Positions 1-8,083 of a stretch of DNA of 64,000 bases are shown here, in pieces. The stretch comes from Thioalkalivibrio sp. K90mix. Lineage in GTDB: Bacteria; Pseudomonadota; Gammaproteobacteria; Ectothiorhodospirales; Ectothiorhodospiraceae. The DNA lies in assembly GCF_000025545.1 (NCBI RefSeq), contig NC_013889.1:1481501-1545500 (forward strand). The letters are read 5' to 3'. How positions within the stretch are numbered: position 1 is the first letter of the stretch; each line of letters begins with the position of its first letter. The notes under the pieces are model-generated. The model saw only the letters and a program-made list of their open reading frames with translations. It was not told the DNA's origin and ran no database searches. The translations under genes and the position numbers were made by a program.

Positions 1-566
1 TCCGCCTCGGTCTTGAACTTCTGGCGGTTCCACACCCCCGTCAAGGCGTCCGTACTGGCCAGACGCACCAGTTCCTCCTGCTGCTGACGCAGTGTTGCCT
101 CAACCTCCTGGCGCAGGGCGGCCTCCTGCCGCAGACGGCGGCTTACGCGCACGTAATGCAGCAGAAGCAGAGTCACCAGAAGCAAGGTAGCGCCTGCGAT
201 CAGTGCAATCCGGTACCACCATGCCTGATCGAGTTCCACGCGTGCCGCGTGCTCGCTCGGCAGGTTTGGCCTGTCCTGGTAGAGCACACGCCGGCCGGCA
301 TCCTGATCATCCAACCGGTCAAACGCATTCCGTGTCCCCTGGGGCGGAATCGATTCCCTGCCCCACGGCGGCTCCGGCCCACCGGACCCCGGCAGCCGCC
401 AAGGGACCAGGTGACCCTGGGCATCGCTGCCCTGCAGAAAGACTCCGGCATGAGACAACGTCTGCGAGCTGGCGCAAACGGGGATGGAGAGGAACAGCCA
501 CAACAGTCCCCCGAAGCCAAGCCAAAAGCATTGGCTACGAAAGCCACGGTTCTGGACGAGCGTCAT
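1..566 (-). CDS. membrane-bound diguanylate cyclase (GGDEF), 3' end outside window
   Basis: The frame is open to the left edge, so the C-terminus and the GGDEF signature itself are missing. ATG 566 was chosen because a hydrophobic signal-anchor segment follows directly (WLGFGGLLWLFLSIPVCA), with GAGA a few bases upstream. A region of about 110 residues without hydrophobic stretches follows (contains GVFLQGSDAQGHLVPW) and is probably a periplasmic sensor. Next come a second membrane helix (ALIAGATLLLVTLLLL), a charged coiled coil rich in Arg, Gln and Glu, and the diagnostic GGDEF-domain entry STDALTGVWNRQKF. The architecture indicates a receptor that makes cyclic di-GMP in response to a periplasmic signal. 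Domain identity is from the family motif; ligand and enzymatic activity cannot be judged because the active site lies beyond the window. Confidence 0.85.
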   Translation of the reverse strand, partial: MTLVQNRGFRSQCFWLGFGGLLWLFLSIPVCASSQTLSHAGVFLQGSDAQGHLVPWRLPGSGGPEPPWGRESIPPQGTRNAFDRLDDQDAGRRVLYQDRPNLPSEHAARVELDQAWWYRIALIAGATLLLVTLLLLHYVRVSRRLRQEAALRQEVEATLRQQQEELVRLASTDALTGVWNRQKFKTEA

Positions 567-842
567 CGGCGTCTCTCGGATCGACGGGCGCTTGCGTGCC
601 GGCCCTCCTGCTGAGCCTAGCACCCCGTCGGGCAAACGACCGGCGGATAACATCCAGTTGCCTGCACAGCTCGAATCGTCCTGCCAATAACCCAACGTTC
701 ATCGCACTCCTGGTCCCTATTGCGGCCATTTGTGGTCCGGCGTACAGACCGACATTGCAACCGACCACATGATCGGGGACGCGTATGCATCGTGCGGGGC
801 GAAACCCTGGCGATGAGCGTGACACTGACCTCCGGCGTCAAC

Positions 843-2256
843 GAGTTATGGTCAAGTCTGGTGTATGAGCGATGGCGGGTTCAGGCGGCGCTCCGGTCGG
901 TGATGGAGGATGCCTCGTCGTTGGTCGGTTCGGTCTGCTCGATGCCGTCGATGAACTTGACCCCGCGCTCGAGCTTGTCGAGCCATTCGTAACCCCGGAG
1001 CCGACGCCAGCGCTTCTGCGTGCTCTGACCGAGCTTGAACGTCAGGCTCAAGACGGTGTTGCGGGTCACGCAGCCCCGGGTCTTGTCGGTGCGCAGCCGC
1101 ACGGTGGCGAAGGTCGATTCGATCGGATTGGTGGTCCGGATCGACTGCCAGTGCGCGGCTGGGAAGTCGTAGAACGCGAGCAGGTCTTCCCGGTCCTTGG
1201 CCAGCGTCTCGGCGGCTTTCGGGTACTTGTCGCCGTAGGCGGTCAGGAAGGCGTCGAAGGCCTGTTCGGCGTCGGCGCGGGTCTCGGCCATCCAGATCGC
1301 CTGCAAGGCGGACTTGGCCTTGGGCTGACTGCGCTTGGGCAGCCGGTTCAGCACATTGGCGGTCTTGTGGACCCAGCAGCGCTGGCGGCGGGTGTCCGGG
1401 TAGACCCGGGCCAGGGCCTTCCAGAAGCCCAGCGCGCCATCGCCGATGGCGAGCTTCGGGCCGTTCGCGAGGCCCTGATGATCCCGCAGGCGCACCAGCA
1501 GTTCGTACCAGCTCTGCTCGGACTCGCGCATCCCGTCGTCGAGGGCAACAAACTCCTTGGTCCCGTCGGGCAGGACCCCGATGATGACCAGCACACAGGC
1601 GCGTTCGTCGTCCTCCCCGCGCAGGTTGAAGTGGATACCGTCCGCCCACCAGTAGCTGTAGCGGTAGGCGCGGAGATCACGCTCGCGCCATTCGGCGTGC
1701 TCGGTCAGCCACTGCTGCTTGAGGCGGCCCAGTGTCGAGGCCGACAGCCCCTGGGCCTGCTCGCCCAGCAGCGCGCTCAGCGCCTCCTGGAAGTCGCCCG
1801 AGGACACCCCCTTGAGATAGAGCCAGGGCAGCAGCTCCTCGACCGAGCGCGCCCGGCGCAGATACGGGGGCAGCAGGCTCGACGTGAAGTGCCGGCCACC
1901 GCCGGACCGATCCCGGGTCTTCGGCACCTGCACCGGTACATCGCCGATGCCGGTCTGAACCCGGCGCTGGGGCTGATAGCCATTGCGTACGACCGCCCGG
2001 CGACCGTCCGGCATGCGATCCTCCGCGTAGGTCTCCATGAACGTCCGCAACTCTGCCTCCACCGCTTGCTGGATCAGATCCCGCGCCCCGCGGCGCAGCA
2101 GATCGGTCAACGGGTCCTCTGGTCCGTTCGGGTTCTCTGTCGTATCGTGAGCCATGTTGGCGTATCTCCTCTGGCTGGCTGGTTGGTCGCACTTCCATTC
2201 CAGCCGGATACGCCGCCTTCCTCAATCCCCCCGTACACCACTTTTGACAGTAACTC
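843..2256 (-). mobile_element. IS256-family insertion sequence, copy 1
   Basis: A 1414-bp element bounded by imperfect terminal inverted repeats of about 26 bp. The left end reads GAGTTATGGTCAAG and the reverse complement of the right end GAGTTACTGTCAAA; both continue with a shared TGGTGTA a few bases further in. It is flanked by a perfect 9-bp target duplication, GGCGTCAAC, at 834-842 and 2257-2265. It carries one transposase gene. The other copy at 45335-46748 appears identical across the full length, ends included, which points to recent transposition. The insertion separates the PRC-barrel gene at 2291 from its upstream DNA, only about 20 bp before the ribosome-binding site. Confidence 0.95.
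881..2155 (-). CDS. IS256-family transposase (copy 1)
   Basis: A 424-residue DDE transposase of the IS256 (Mutator-like) family. Visible catalytic landmarks are the first Asp in WWADGIHFNL, the second in AIGDGALGFW followed by the family C/H signature RRQRCWVHK, and the Glu in TTNPIESTFATVR. Length is normal for the family (about 400 residues) and the frame is unbroken, so the enzyme is probably active. It catalyses excision and insertion through the flanking 26-bp inverted repeats and leaves 9-bp duplications, as seen here. It starts at ATG 2155, about 100 bp inside the right end. The whole copy at 45373-46647 encodes the same protein. Confidence 0.96.
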   Translation of the reverse strand: MAHDTTENPNGPEDPLTDLLRRGARDLIQQAVEAELRTFMETYAEDRMPDGRRAVVRNGYQPQRRVQTGIGDVPVQVPKTRDRSGGGRHFTSSLLPPYLRRARSVEELLPWLYLKGVSSGDFQEALSALLGEQAQGLSASTLGRLKQQWLTEHAEWRERDLRAYRYSYWWADGIHFNLRGEDDERACVLVIIGVLPDGTKEFVALDDGMRESEQSWYELLVRLRDHQGLANGPKLAIGDGALGFWKALARVYPDTRRQRCWVHKTANVLNRLPKRSQPKAKSALQAIWMAETRADAEQAFDAFLTAYGDKYPKAAETLAKDREDLLAFYDFPAAHWQSIRTTNPIESTFATVRLRTDKTRGCVTRNTVLSLTFKLGQSTQKRWRRLRGYEWLDKLERGVKFIDGIEQTEPTNDEASSITDRSAA

Positions 2257-2290
2257 GGCGTCAACGCCGGCCCCTTCAAGGAGCATAACC

Positions 2291-2737
2291 ATGAAGAAAC
2301 GCACCTCACTCAAACTCGCAGCCGCGATGATCCCCGTCCTCGCCTTTGGCATGAGCGCCGCCATGGCGGGCGAACACGAGATGAACGGCAATGACCGCAA
2401 CGCAATGGAGGAGCGCGATGCCGAAGAACGTCATGATGCCCCTCATATTGACCGTATGCCGGCGCAGGGACTGCATGCCTCCGATCTGATGGACAAGAAA
2501 ATCCATAGCCGGACCGACGATGATGAGATCGGCGAGATCAACGACCTCGTCATCGACCAGGATGGTCGGATCATCGCCGTCGTAATCGGCACCGGCGGTG
2601 TTCTGGGTATGGGCGAGAAGGACATCGCAATCGCCTGGGACCGGATTGACCGCTCCACCGAAGGCGACGAGGTCAAGCTGTACATCGACATGGACGAGGA
2701 CACCCTGAAAGAAGCGCCCGAGTACGAACGCGACTAG
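2291..2737 (+). CDS. secreted PRC-barrel domain protein
   Basis: A 148-residue protein starting at ATG 2291 with a good ribosome-binding site (AAGGAGC, 2277-2283). The first 26 residues form a Sec signal peptide ending AMA-GEHE. Residues 60-140 resemble a PRC-barrel: MDKKIHSRTDDDEIGEIND, then VIDQDGRIIAVVIGTGG and a C-terminal strand with LYIDMDEDTL. The mature protein is strongly acidic, which fits a halophilic periplasm. PRC-barrels usually bind partners or act as stress-related envelope proteins; no specific role can be assigned. IS256 copy 1 sits immediately upstream, so the native promoter is displaced and expression now depends on read-through or a promoter created by the element. Confidence 0.85.
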   Translation: MKKRTSLKLAAAMIPVLAFGMSAAMAGEHEMNGNDRNAMEERDAEERHDAPHIDRMPAQGLHASDLMDKKIHSRTDDDEIGEINDLVIDQDGRIIAVVIGTGGVLGMGEKDIAIAWDRIDRSTEGDEVKLYIDMDEDTLKEAPEYERD

Positions 2738-2749
2738 GGCTGGCTATAC

Positions 2750-2782
2750 CCGACCCGAGGGACATCGCCTCCCTCGGGTCGG
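2750..2782 (+). terminator. strong hairpin after the PRC-barrel gene
   Basis: A perfect 12-bp inverted repeat, CCGACCCGAGGG and CCCTCGGGTCGG, with a 9-nt loop, begins 12 nt after the stop codon. No T-run follows, so it may be a Rho-assisted terminator or an RNA-stabilising hairpin. Confidence 0.6.
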
Positions 2783-3010
2783 CTCCTCTCCACCGCGACC
2801 TGACCGTTGCCAAACGTTGGGCGTCGCTACGCCAAGTGCCTTAACGCGAAAATGGTCCGCCGGTCTGGAAGATTTCAGTCGGAGATACGGGGCTTGACCC
2901 ACCTCGAAGGGCTATCCTTAAGCTATTCATAATCCGAATCTTTCGGACCTTCGAACTCTCTCGATCAACAAACGGACCCACCGGTGCCCTTAACCCGACC
3001 GATCGGGCGA

Positions 3011-3721
3011 ATGCCCCTCGACAATGGACTGCTCGCGGCCCTGCCGGACAGTGAATACGAATCGCTGCACCCACATCTGAATTCGGTCCTGCTGCCACTG
3101 GGCACCAGCCTTTATGAGGGTCCGTCGGAGACCCACTACGTCTACTTTCCCACCGAAGCCATCATCGCCTTGATGTGTGTGATGGAGGATGGGAAATCGG
3201 GCGAGATCGCGGTGGCCGGCCGGGAGGGACTGGTTGGAATCTCCCTGTTAATGGGCGGCTACACAACACCGACCCGAGCCACGGTACGCATGGCTGGGCA
3301 CGCCTATCGAATCCGCAGCACCATCATCAACGAGGCCTTTTCCCAAGCGGGCGAACTGCAACGACTCATGCTGCGCTACACGCAGGCCTTGTTCACGCAA
3401 ATCGCACAGACCTCCGCCTGCAATCGACACCATTCGGTGGAGCAGCAGCTTTGTCGCTGGCTGTTGTTAAGCGACGACCGCTCGCCACACCGGGAACTTA
3501 AAATGACGCACGAACTCATTGCGAGCATGCTGGGGGTGCGGCGAGAAGGAGTCACCGAGGCCGCCGGGAGGTTGCAAAAATCGGGTTTGATCACCTACCA
3601 CCGGGGCCGCCTGGTCATTCTGGACCGCCCAGGGCTCGAGAATCGCAGCTGCGAGTGCTATGGGGTGATCGCAAGCGAATATGCGCGACTCCTTGGCGAA
3701 CCGGCGGCGTCCCAGTACTAG
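3011..3721 (+). CDS. Crp/Fnr-family transcriptional regulator
   Basis: A 236-residue regulator. Residues about 15-120 form a cyclic-nucleotide-binding-type beta-roll (HYVYFPTEAIIALMCVMEDG, then SGEIAVAGREGLVG). A long dimerisation helix follows, then a winged helix-turn-helix around MTHELIASMLGVRREGVTEA. The C-terminal helix reads the DNA site. No cysteine cluster typical of FNR is visible, and the Arg-Ser cAMP-contact pair of CRP is not obvious, so the ligand is unknown. This subgroup (MPLxNxLLAALPDxEYE start) is common in environmental proteobacteria. ATG 3011 matches that family start; GTG 2984 would add nine residues. The gene is followed by csbD on the opposite strand. Confidence 0.85.
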   Translation: MPLDNGLLAALPDSEYESLHPHLNSVLLPLGTSLYEGPSETHYVYFPTEAIIALMCVMEDGKSGEIAVAGREGLVGISLLMGGYTTPTRATVRMAGHAYRIRSTIINEAFSQAGELQRLMLRYTQALFTQIAQTSACNRHHSVEQQLCRWLLLSDDRSPHRELKMTHELIASMLGVRREGVTEAAGRLQKSGLITYHRGRLVILDRPGLENRSCECYGVIASEYARLLGEPAASQY

Positions 3722-3751
3722 TCCCGCGACGCCGCCAAAGGGCTACTTCGA

Positions 3752-3964
3752 TCAGTGTTCATCCCGGTCGATCTTCTTCTCGAATTCCGCCAGCTGCTTC
3801 TCCGCTTCGTCCTTCGTCACGCCATAGCGTTCCTGAATGCGGCCGGCCAGCTCTTCCCGCTTGCCGGCCACGGTGTCGAGTTCGTCGTCCGTCAACTTCC
3901 CCCAGCGAGCCTTGACCTTCCCCTTGAACTGCTTCCAGTTCCCTTTAACGATATCCCAGTTCAT
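3752..3964 (-). CDS. csbD: CsbD-family stress-response protein
   Basis: A 70-residue hydrophilic helical protein, MNWDIVKGNWKQFKGKVK at the start and ending in EKKIDRDEH, matching CsbD (general stress protein) almost end to end. The start ATG 3964 has GAGGA about 8 nt upstream; the longer open frame to 4057 lacks any family resemblance. CsbD proteins are induced by envelope, osmotic or stationary-phase stress, but their biochemical role is not known. It is divergent from the 25-residue membrane peptide at 4121, and a perfect palindrome lies between them. Confidence 0.92.
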   Translation of the reverse strand: MNWDIVKGNWKQFKGKVKARWGKLTDDELDTVAGKREELAGRIQERYGVTKDEAEKQLAEFEKKIDRDEH

Positions 3965-4039
3965 TTGCAATCCTCGTCTAGTCGCTGACCAGCGACAGTG
4001 CTGATCCACTCCCGAGCGTAGACAGACGGCCCGGGGGGC

Positions 4040-4061
4040 GTCTGTGCGACGACGCACAGAC
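4040..4061. promoter_or_regulatory. perfect palindrome between csbD and the small membrane gene
   Basis: GTCTGTGCG-ACGA-CGCACAGAC is a perfect 9-bp inverted repeat with a 4-nt centre. It sits 75 bp from the csbD start and 60 bp from the ATG at 4121, where an operator shared by two divergent stress genes would be expected. It could equally be an RNA hairpin in one of the leaders. Confidence 0.45.
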
Positions 4062-4120
4062 TTCCCACTCCCTCGTGTGACCCACTGGAGCCTCCACCCA
4101 CCCAGTCAGGTCATCTACCC

Positions 4121-4198
4121 ATGATGAACAACATCATTTGGATCGTCGGCTTTGTCGTCATTGTGCTGGTAATCCTGAGCTTTCTCGGTTTCCGTTAA
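4121..4198 (+). CDS. 25-residue single-span membrane peptide
   Basis: ATG 4121 to TAA 4196-4198 encodes MMNNIIWIVG followed by a hydrophobic stretch and ending LSFLGFR. It is almost entirely one transmembrane helix with a C-terminal Arg. Small membrane peptides of this MNNIIWIVG type are widespread in proteobacteria, often near stress genes, and usually go unannotated because of their size. No function is known. It shares an intergenic region with csbD, suggesting common stress control. Copy 1 of the 295-bp element begins directly at its stop codon. Confidence 0.7.
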   Translation: MMNNIIWIVGFVVIVLVILSFLGFR

Positions 4199-4493
4199 GA
4201 AAAACTGATCCATGTACACGCTCGCTGCTTCGTCGCTTTTGCGTGCGAGCAAGGCGCGGTGACCGCCGCGCAGTCATTCTGCACAAAGGAACCGCAACGC
4301 CGTTCCCGCGCCCGTTTTTGATAACAACGGGCGGCCGCGCCCCATCGTTTATTGGACTGTGGGGTTGGTACCCCGGGGGCCCCGATCCTGTGCTGCACCG
4401 CTTGCGGGTAGAACCACTACCCGCTGCACAGCGCGCCTTGTCTCGGACAACCTGGGGTGCCAACGCGAGTGTGCACATGGATCAGTGTTTCCT
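4199..4493 (+). repeat. 295-bp non-coding element with terminal inverted repeats, copy 1
   Basis: The left end reads AAAACTGATCCATGTACACG and the right end reversed reads AAACACTGATCCATGTGCAC, about 26 bp of near-perfect inverted terminal repeat. A full second copy lies at 32744-33041 and a truncated, inverted third at 13586-13702. Inside is an internal hairpin, GCGGGTAG-AACCA-CTACCCGC. No conserved open frame is shared between copies. Most consistent with a MITE or a dispersed structured-RNA element. The remaining 155 bp up to the beta-barrel gene hold nothing further that I can support apart from its ribosome-binding site. Confidence 0.75.
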
Positions 4494-5122
4494 TTAGCAA
4501 TGAGCGGCTTCTGTGTGCGCCGCCGTACAGAACCATACCGGTATCCGCATGCAATCTGTCCGCAGGGACAAGCGTCGGCCTCGCTGGCGCCTGTCCCCGG
4601 AGACGCCCGCGATCCAGCCTGGACGGGGTGCAACACGGAGGCCTGCATCATGAAAAAACTACTGGCGCTCACGCTCTGCCTGGCCGGTGCCCTTCCCTTG
4701 GCGGCCGCGCAGGCCCAGCAGGGATCGGCAGCGAACTTCGGTCCTTCTCAGGGCGATCGCGAGTTCTCGCTGTCCGGTACCGGCAGCAGCGACCGCAAGT
4801 TCGACAACACCAATTTCGGCGTGTCCGGCGAGATGGGATGGTACCTGCGCGACCACTTCATCCTCGGGGTCCGCCAAAGCGTCAATTACGCCAGTATCGA
4901 GGGCGAATCGCTGCGTGATGATTTCTGGAACGGATCGACCCGCGGCTATGCCAATTTGCAGACCCGCGACGGCCGCCTGCGCCCATTCGGGGGTGGCAGT
5001 CTCGGCGTGATCTACGGTGATGGCGTCCGCGACAGCGGCTTTGCCGGTCTGGAGGGCGGACTCAAGTACTACGTCCTGGAAAACACCTACGTGTTCTGGT
5101 CAAGTGAGAACGGACACCCATT

Positions 5123-5938
5123 CTAAGCAACAGCCTTTTCCCACTCCCGGGGGGTAAGTTGGCCCAGGGCCGTGTGGGGTCGGACGCTGTTGTACTGCAT
5201 TTCGATGTACTCCACGACATCCAGTCGGGCGGCCTCGCGGGTACGGTAGGTCCGGGCGTCGGTCCACTCGCTTTTCAGTGCGCCGAAGAAGCGCTCCATC
5301 ACCGCGTTGTCCCAGCAGTTGCCCTTGCGGCTCATGGAGGGCACGAAGCCCAACGCATCCAGCCGTTCCTGGTAGCGCGTGGCGGCATACTGGCTACCCT
5401 GATCCGAGTGATGGATGAGCCCCGGCGCCGGTCGCCGGTGCCGGACCGCCATCTCCAGCGCCTCCAGGGTCAGCTCCACCGGCATGCCGTCGGCCAGGGC
5501 ATAACCGATGACCTGGTGGTCATACAGGTCCAGGATCGCCGCCAGATAGACCCAGCCTTCGAAGGTCCACAGCGCCGTGATATCGGCCACCCAGATCTCG
5601 TTGGGCCCTTCAGCCCGGAACTGGCGCCGCAGCACGTTCGGGGCCACCGGTAAGCGGTGCTGACTGTCGGTCGTCGAGATCCACCGCCGACGGCGCTGCT
5701 GACACTCGAGACCGGCTTCCCGCATCAGGCTCCGAGCCCGGTGCCGTCCCACGGCAAAGTCCCGTTGGCGCAGCTCATATGCCATCCGGCGGCTCCCCGC
5801 TCGGTGGCGTAAGTGCTGGTCCACCGAACGCACATGCCACAGCAGCTCGGCATGGATCGGATCAGCCGCATCCTCGCGCTGGCGCCATTGGTAGAATCCA
5901 CTCCGGGAGACCCGCAGGGTCCGGCACAGCAGGGTCAC
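5123..5938 (-). CDS. IS3-family transposase OrfB (catalytic half)
   Basis: 271 residues shown from a GTG, but the same frame stays open upstream to the A6 slip site at 6011-6016, adding residues ending VGLRYRFIEAEKANHA that are typical of IS3 OrfB. It therefore probably exists mainly as an OrfAB fusion made by -1 frameshifting. The integrase core shows the DDE triad: Asp in IWVADITAL, Asp in IHHSDQGSQYA, and Glu in DNAVMERFFGALKSE about 35 residues later. An HTH_21-like region (YQWRQREDAADP) precedes it. The frame ends just inside the left terminal repeat. It appears complete and potentially active. Confidence 0.95.
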   Translation of the reverse strand: MTLLCRTLRVSRSGFYQWRQREDAADPIHAELLWHVRSVDQHLRHRAGSRRMAYELRQRDFAVGRHRARSLMREAGLECQQRRRRWISTTDSQHRLPVAPNVLRRQFRAEGPNEIWVADITALWTFEGWVYLAAILDLYDHQVIGYALADGMPVELTLEALEMAVRHRRPAPGLIHHSDQGSQYAATRYQERLDALGFVPSMSRKGNCWDNAVMERFFGALKSEWTDARTYRTREAARLDVVEYIEMQYNSVRPHTALGQLTPREWEKAVA

Positions 5939-5976
5939 CGCATGGTTCGCCTTCTCCGCCTCAATGAACCGATATC

Positions 5977-6282
5977 TCAGTCCGACTCGTTGGCGAAGAA
6001 GGCCGCCGCCTTTTTTAAGATGGCCCGCTCTTCCCGCAGCCGCCGATTCTCCTCGCGCAGCCGCCGCAACTCCTGTTCCTGACCGTTCGAGGCCGGCTCA
6101 GTAACGGCTTCGCCGGCCGCCTTGCGCCGCGCCTCACGCTGCCAGCGGGACAGCATGCTCCGGTTGATCCCGAGCCGCCGGGCCGCCTCCGTGCAGCCAT
6201 AGCCCTGGCTCTCGACCATCGCAATCGCGTTGGCCTTGAACTCCCGGCTGTATCGCGCTCGTCTCTGCTTGCTCACATTCAC
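5977..6282 (-). CDS. IS3-family OrfA (DNA-binding half)
   Basis: 101 residues beginning MNVSKQRRARYSREFKANAI, with a helix-turn-helix (GCTEAARRLGINRSMLSRW) followed by a leucine-zipper-like coiled coil (LRRLREENRRLREERAILKK). OrfA binds the terminal repeats and dimerises. Near its 3' end is AAAAAAG (minus strand, around 6010-6016), the classic A-AAA-AAG slippery heptamer of IS3 elements. Shifting -1 there enters the orfB frame, which stays open. Confidence 0.94.
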   Translation of the reverse strand: MNVSKQRRARYSREFKANAIAMVESQGYGCTEAARRLGINRSMLSRWQREARRKAAGEAVTEPASNGQEQELRRLREENRRLREERAILKKAAAFFANESD

Positions 6283-6475
6283 CTCCAGTTACCCATCTAG
6301 TGTGGCTTAACTGGGGTGTCCGCTGTCATTGGACCACTTCAACGTGCTGGGCCGCGTGGAATACCAGTGGTTCTTCCGCCGCTCGAGCGATGCCGAAGAT
6401 GCCTTCCGCGACGGCGCATTCGCGTACACCCTGGGGCTTGGCTACAACTTTTGAACCGTACTCGGGGCCGGAGGC

Positions 6476-8011
6476 TTACCAGACAAAAGCCAGCAACCCG
6501 GCCCCGAGACAGACCACGACCACGGGCACAATCGTCTCCCGCACCACCTGCCCTTCGCGCGCCTGGAGGCCGCAGGCGGCGGCCGCCATCGCGATGTTGT
6601 GCAAAGAGATCATGTTGCCCACACCTGAGCCGATCAACTGCAGGGCGAGAATCGACGGTAACGACAACGCCAACGCCTCCGCGGTATCCGCCTGCAGACG
6701 AGCAAAGAGCAGATTGGAGACCGTCGCGCTTCCGGTCATGAACGACCCCAGCGCCCCCAGGAATCCGCTGAACAGCACGAACGTACCCCCCAGCCACTCC
6801 GCCAGGCCCTGCCCCAGTACCTGAGGCATCGAGGGCAGCCCCGCCGCGTTAAGCTCGGACATCAGCAGGACCTGGGTGAGCGCGATGATGAAGATCAGCA
6901 CAATCGCGGCCACCCGCAGCTTGCGCCCGGTGGCCACCACGGCCTCGCCCAGCGCGGCGCGCCCCACGCGAAACAAGATCAGCGCGGTGACCAGCGCCAG
7001 GGCAAAGTAGAAATAAGGCGTGTACAGCGGGGCCAGGCTCTGCCCCAGCTCCACCCCCTGAAACTCGCCCAGCGACCAGCGCACCGATTGCAGGGCCTCG
7101 CGCAGCGGCATCACCGTGCGCGAAGCGATCAGTGACACCGACATCACGGCAAACGGCACGAAGGCGAGCAGCACGCGCCCGATCGGGGCAGGATCGGCCT
7201 CGGCGCTGCGCTGCCCAGCGGGAAGCAGAAAGCCCTTGTGCGCTGCCAGCGCGATGACCCCCATCGCGACGATGCCCCCCACGATCGAGGGCAGTTCCGG
7301 GCCAATCAGCCACGCCACCAGGGCATACGGAATACCGAACGCGAGTGCGGAGAGCACCGCGAACGGCACAAACTCGCGAAAACGCCCCTTCTCTTCGCCC
7401 AGCGTGGTGACCCAGATCATGAAGGTGGTGATAAAAACGGCCAGCAGCGCCAGAATGAATGCCGTGCGAACCACCGCCTCCTGCACCACCGCATCGTCCA
7501 GCCCCAGCCCCGCGAAGCCGATCACCACGGGAGTGCCCGCCGCGCCAAACGGCACGGCCGTGCTGTTGCCGATCAGCGCGATCGCCACGGCCTTCAGTGG
7601 CTTCATCCCGAAATAGACGAGCAGCGGTGCGGCCAGCACGGCCGGGGTCCCGAACCCGGCGATACCCTCCACGAATCCGACCAGGCCCCACCCCAGCAAC
7701 ATCGCCAGCACGCGCGGGTCGCGCGACACACTGGCGATCACCGACTGGATCGCATCCATGTGGCCCGTCGCGATCATCACGTTCAGCACCAACAGCGCGA
7801 CGGCCACGATCAGCATGACCTCGACAAACACCACCCCCGCATCCAGCAGGCTGGCACCCAGCACGGCCCCCGGCATCTGCCAGACCCACAGGGCAATGAT
7901 CAGTGTCGCCAGATACGCCAGTGGCGCGGCCTCGTAGGCCGGCCGACGCAGCGGCACCAGCCAGACAAACAGCACCACGAACGGCACCAGGGCCACCCAG
8001 AAAAGCGTCAT
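6476..8011 (-). CDS. LctP/GlcA-type L-lactate or glycolate permease family protein
   Basis: 511 residues with 12 or more hydrophobic segments. Start at ATG 8011 (MTLFWVALVPFVVLFVW), with GAGGATC upstream; the open frame begins 21 codons earlier without a membrane signal. The conserved block GFVEGIAGFGTPAVLAAPLL and the later GNSTAVPFGAAGTPVVIGF are signatures of the lactate permease (LctP) family, as is FLGALGSFMTGSATVSNLLF near the C-terminus. Family members are proton symporters for 2-hydroxy-monocarboxylates in the inner membrane. The exact substrate cannot be read from sequence, and no lactate dehydrogenase gene is adjacent. It is transcribed convergently with the broken beta-barrel gene. 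Confidence 0.85.
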   Translation of the reverse strand: MTLFWVALVPFVVLFVWLVPLRRPAYEAAPLAYLATLIIALWVWQMPGAVLGASLLDAGVVFVEVMLIVAVALLVLNVMIATGHMDAIQSVIASVSRDPRVLAMLLGWGLVGFVEGIAGFGTPAVLAAPLLVYFGMKPLKAVAIALIGNSTAVPFGAAGTPVVIGFAGLGLDDAVVQEAVVRTAFILALLAVFITTFMIWVTTLGEEKGRFREFVPFAVLSALAFGIPYALVAWLIGPELPSIVGGIVAMGVIALAAHKGFLLPAGQRSAEADPAPIGRVLLAFVPFAVMSVSLIASRTVMPLREALQSVRWSLGEFQGVELGQSLAPLYTPYFYFALALVTALILFRVGRAALGEAVVATGRKLRVAAIVLIFIIALTQVLLMSELNAAGLPSMPQVLGQGLAEWLGGTFVLFSGFLGALGSFMTGSATVSNLLFARLQADTAEALALSLPSILALQLIGSGVGNMISLHNIAMAAAACGLQAREGQVVRETIVPVVVVCLGAGLLAFVW

Positions 8012-8083
8012 GCGCGCGCGATCCTCGAAAAAGCGTTCCCGGGAGAGTATCGCCTGTCCCGGGCCGGGGCCCACTGCGTCAGA

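Larger units (their letters stand above)
5097..6337 (-). mobile_element. IS3-family insertion sequence
   Basis: About 1241 bp, with imperfect inverted termini TGGTCAAGTGAGAACGGAC and, reversed from the right, TGGTCCAATGACAGCGGAC, both continuing ACCC. A 3-bp duplication TTC flanks it (5094-5096 and 6338-6340), the usual size for IS3. It contains overlapping-function genes orfA (5977-6282) and orfB (5123-5938) on the minus strand, joined by a likely programmed frameshift. Ends may be off by one base because the duplication is short; the boundary given is the one that restores the interrupted beta-barrel frame. Confidence 0.9.
4650..6454 (+). pseudogene. outer-membrane beta-barrel protein gene split by an IS3 element
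   Basis: ATG 4650 follows GGAGG and opens with a clear signal peptide (MKKLLALTLCLAGALPLA, cleavage after AQAQ). Alternating strands typical of a small beta-barrel follow (FGVSGEMGWYLRDHFILGV, then GGGLKYYV-type repeats). At 5096 the frame runs into the IS3 element. Removing the element and one TTC target copy restores the reading frame exactly: ENTYVF continues as NVLGRVEYQWFF and the gene ends GLGYNF-stop at 6454. The terminal Phe is the outer-membrane targeting signature. The intact product would be about 187 residues, in the OmpX/Ail size range. In its present form only the first 150 or so residues plus a short aberrant tail can be made, and these cannot close a barrel. Confidence 0.85.

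Noticed and set aside
872-2290. Very long open frame on the plus strand through IS256 into the PRC-barrel gene
   Set aside because: It is antisense to the transposase and in frame by chance with the real gene from ATG 2291; the same antisense frame appears in copy 2 without any gene after it.
4158-4497. Open frames on both strands inside the 295-bp element
   Set aside because: They are not conserved in frame between copies 1, 2 and 3, and have no ribosome-binding sites.
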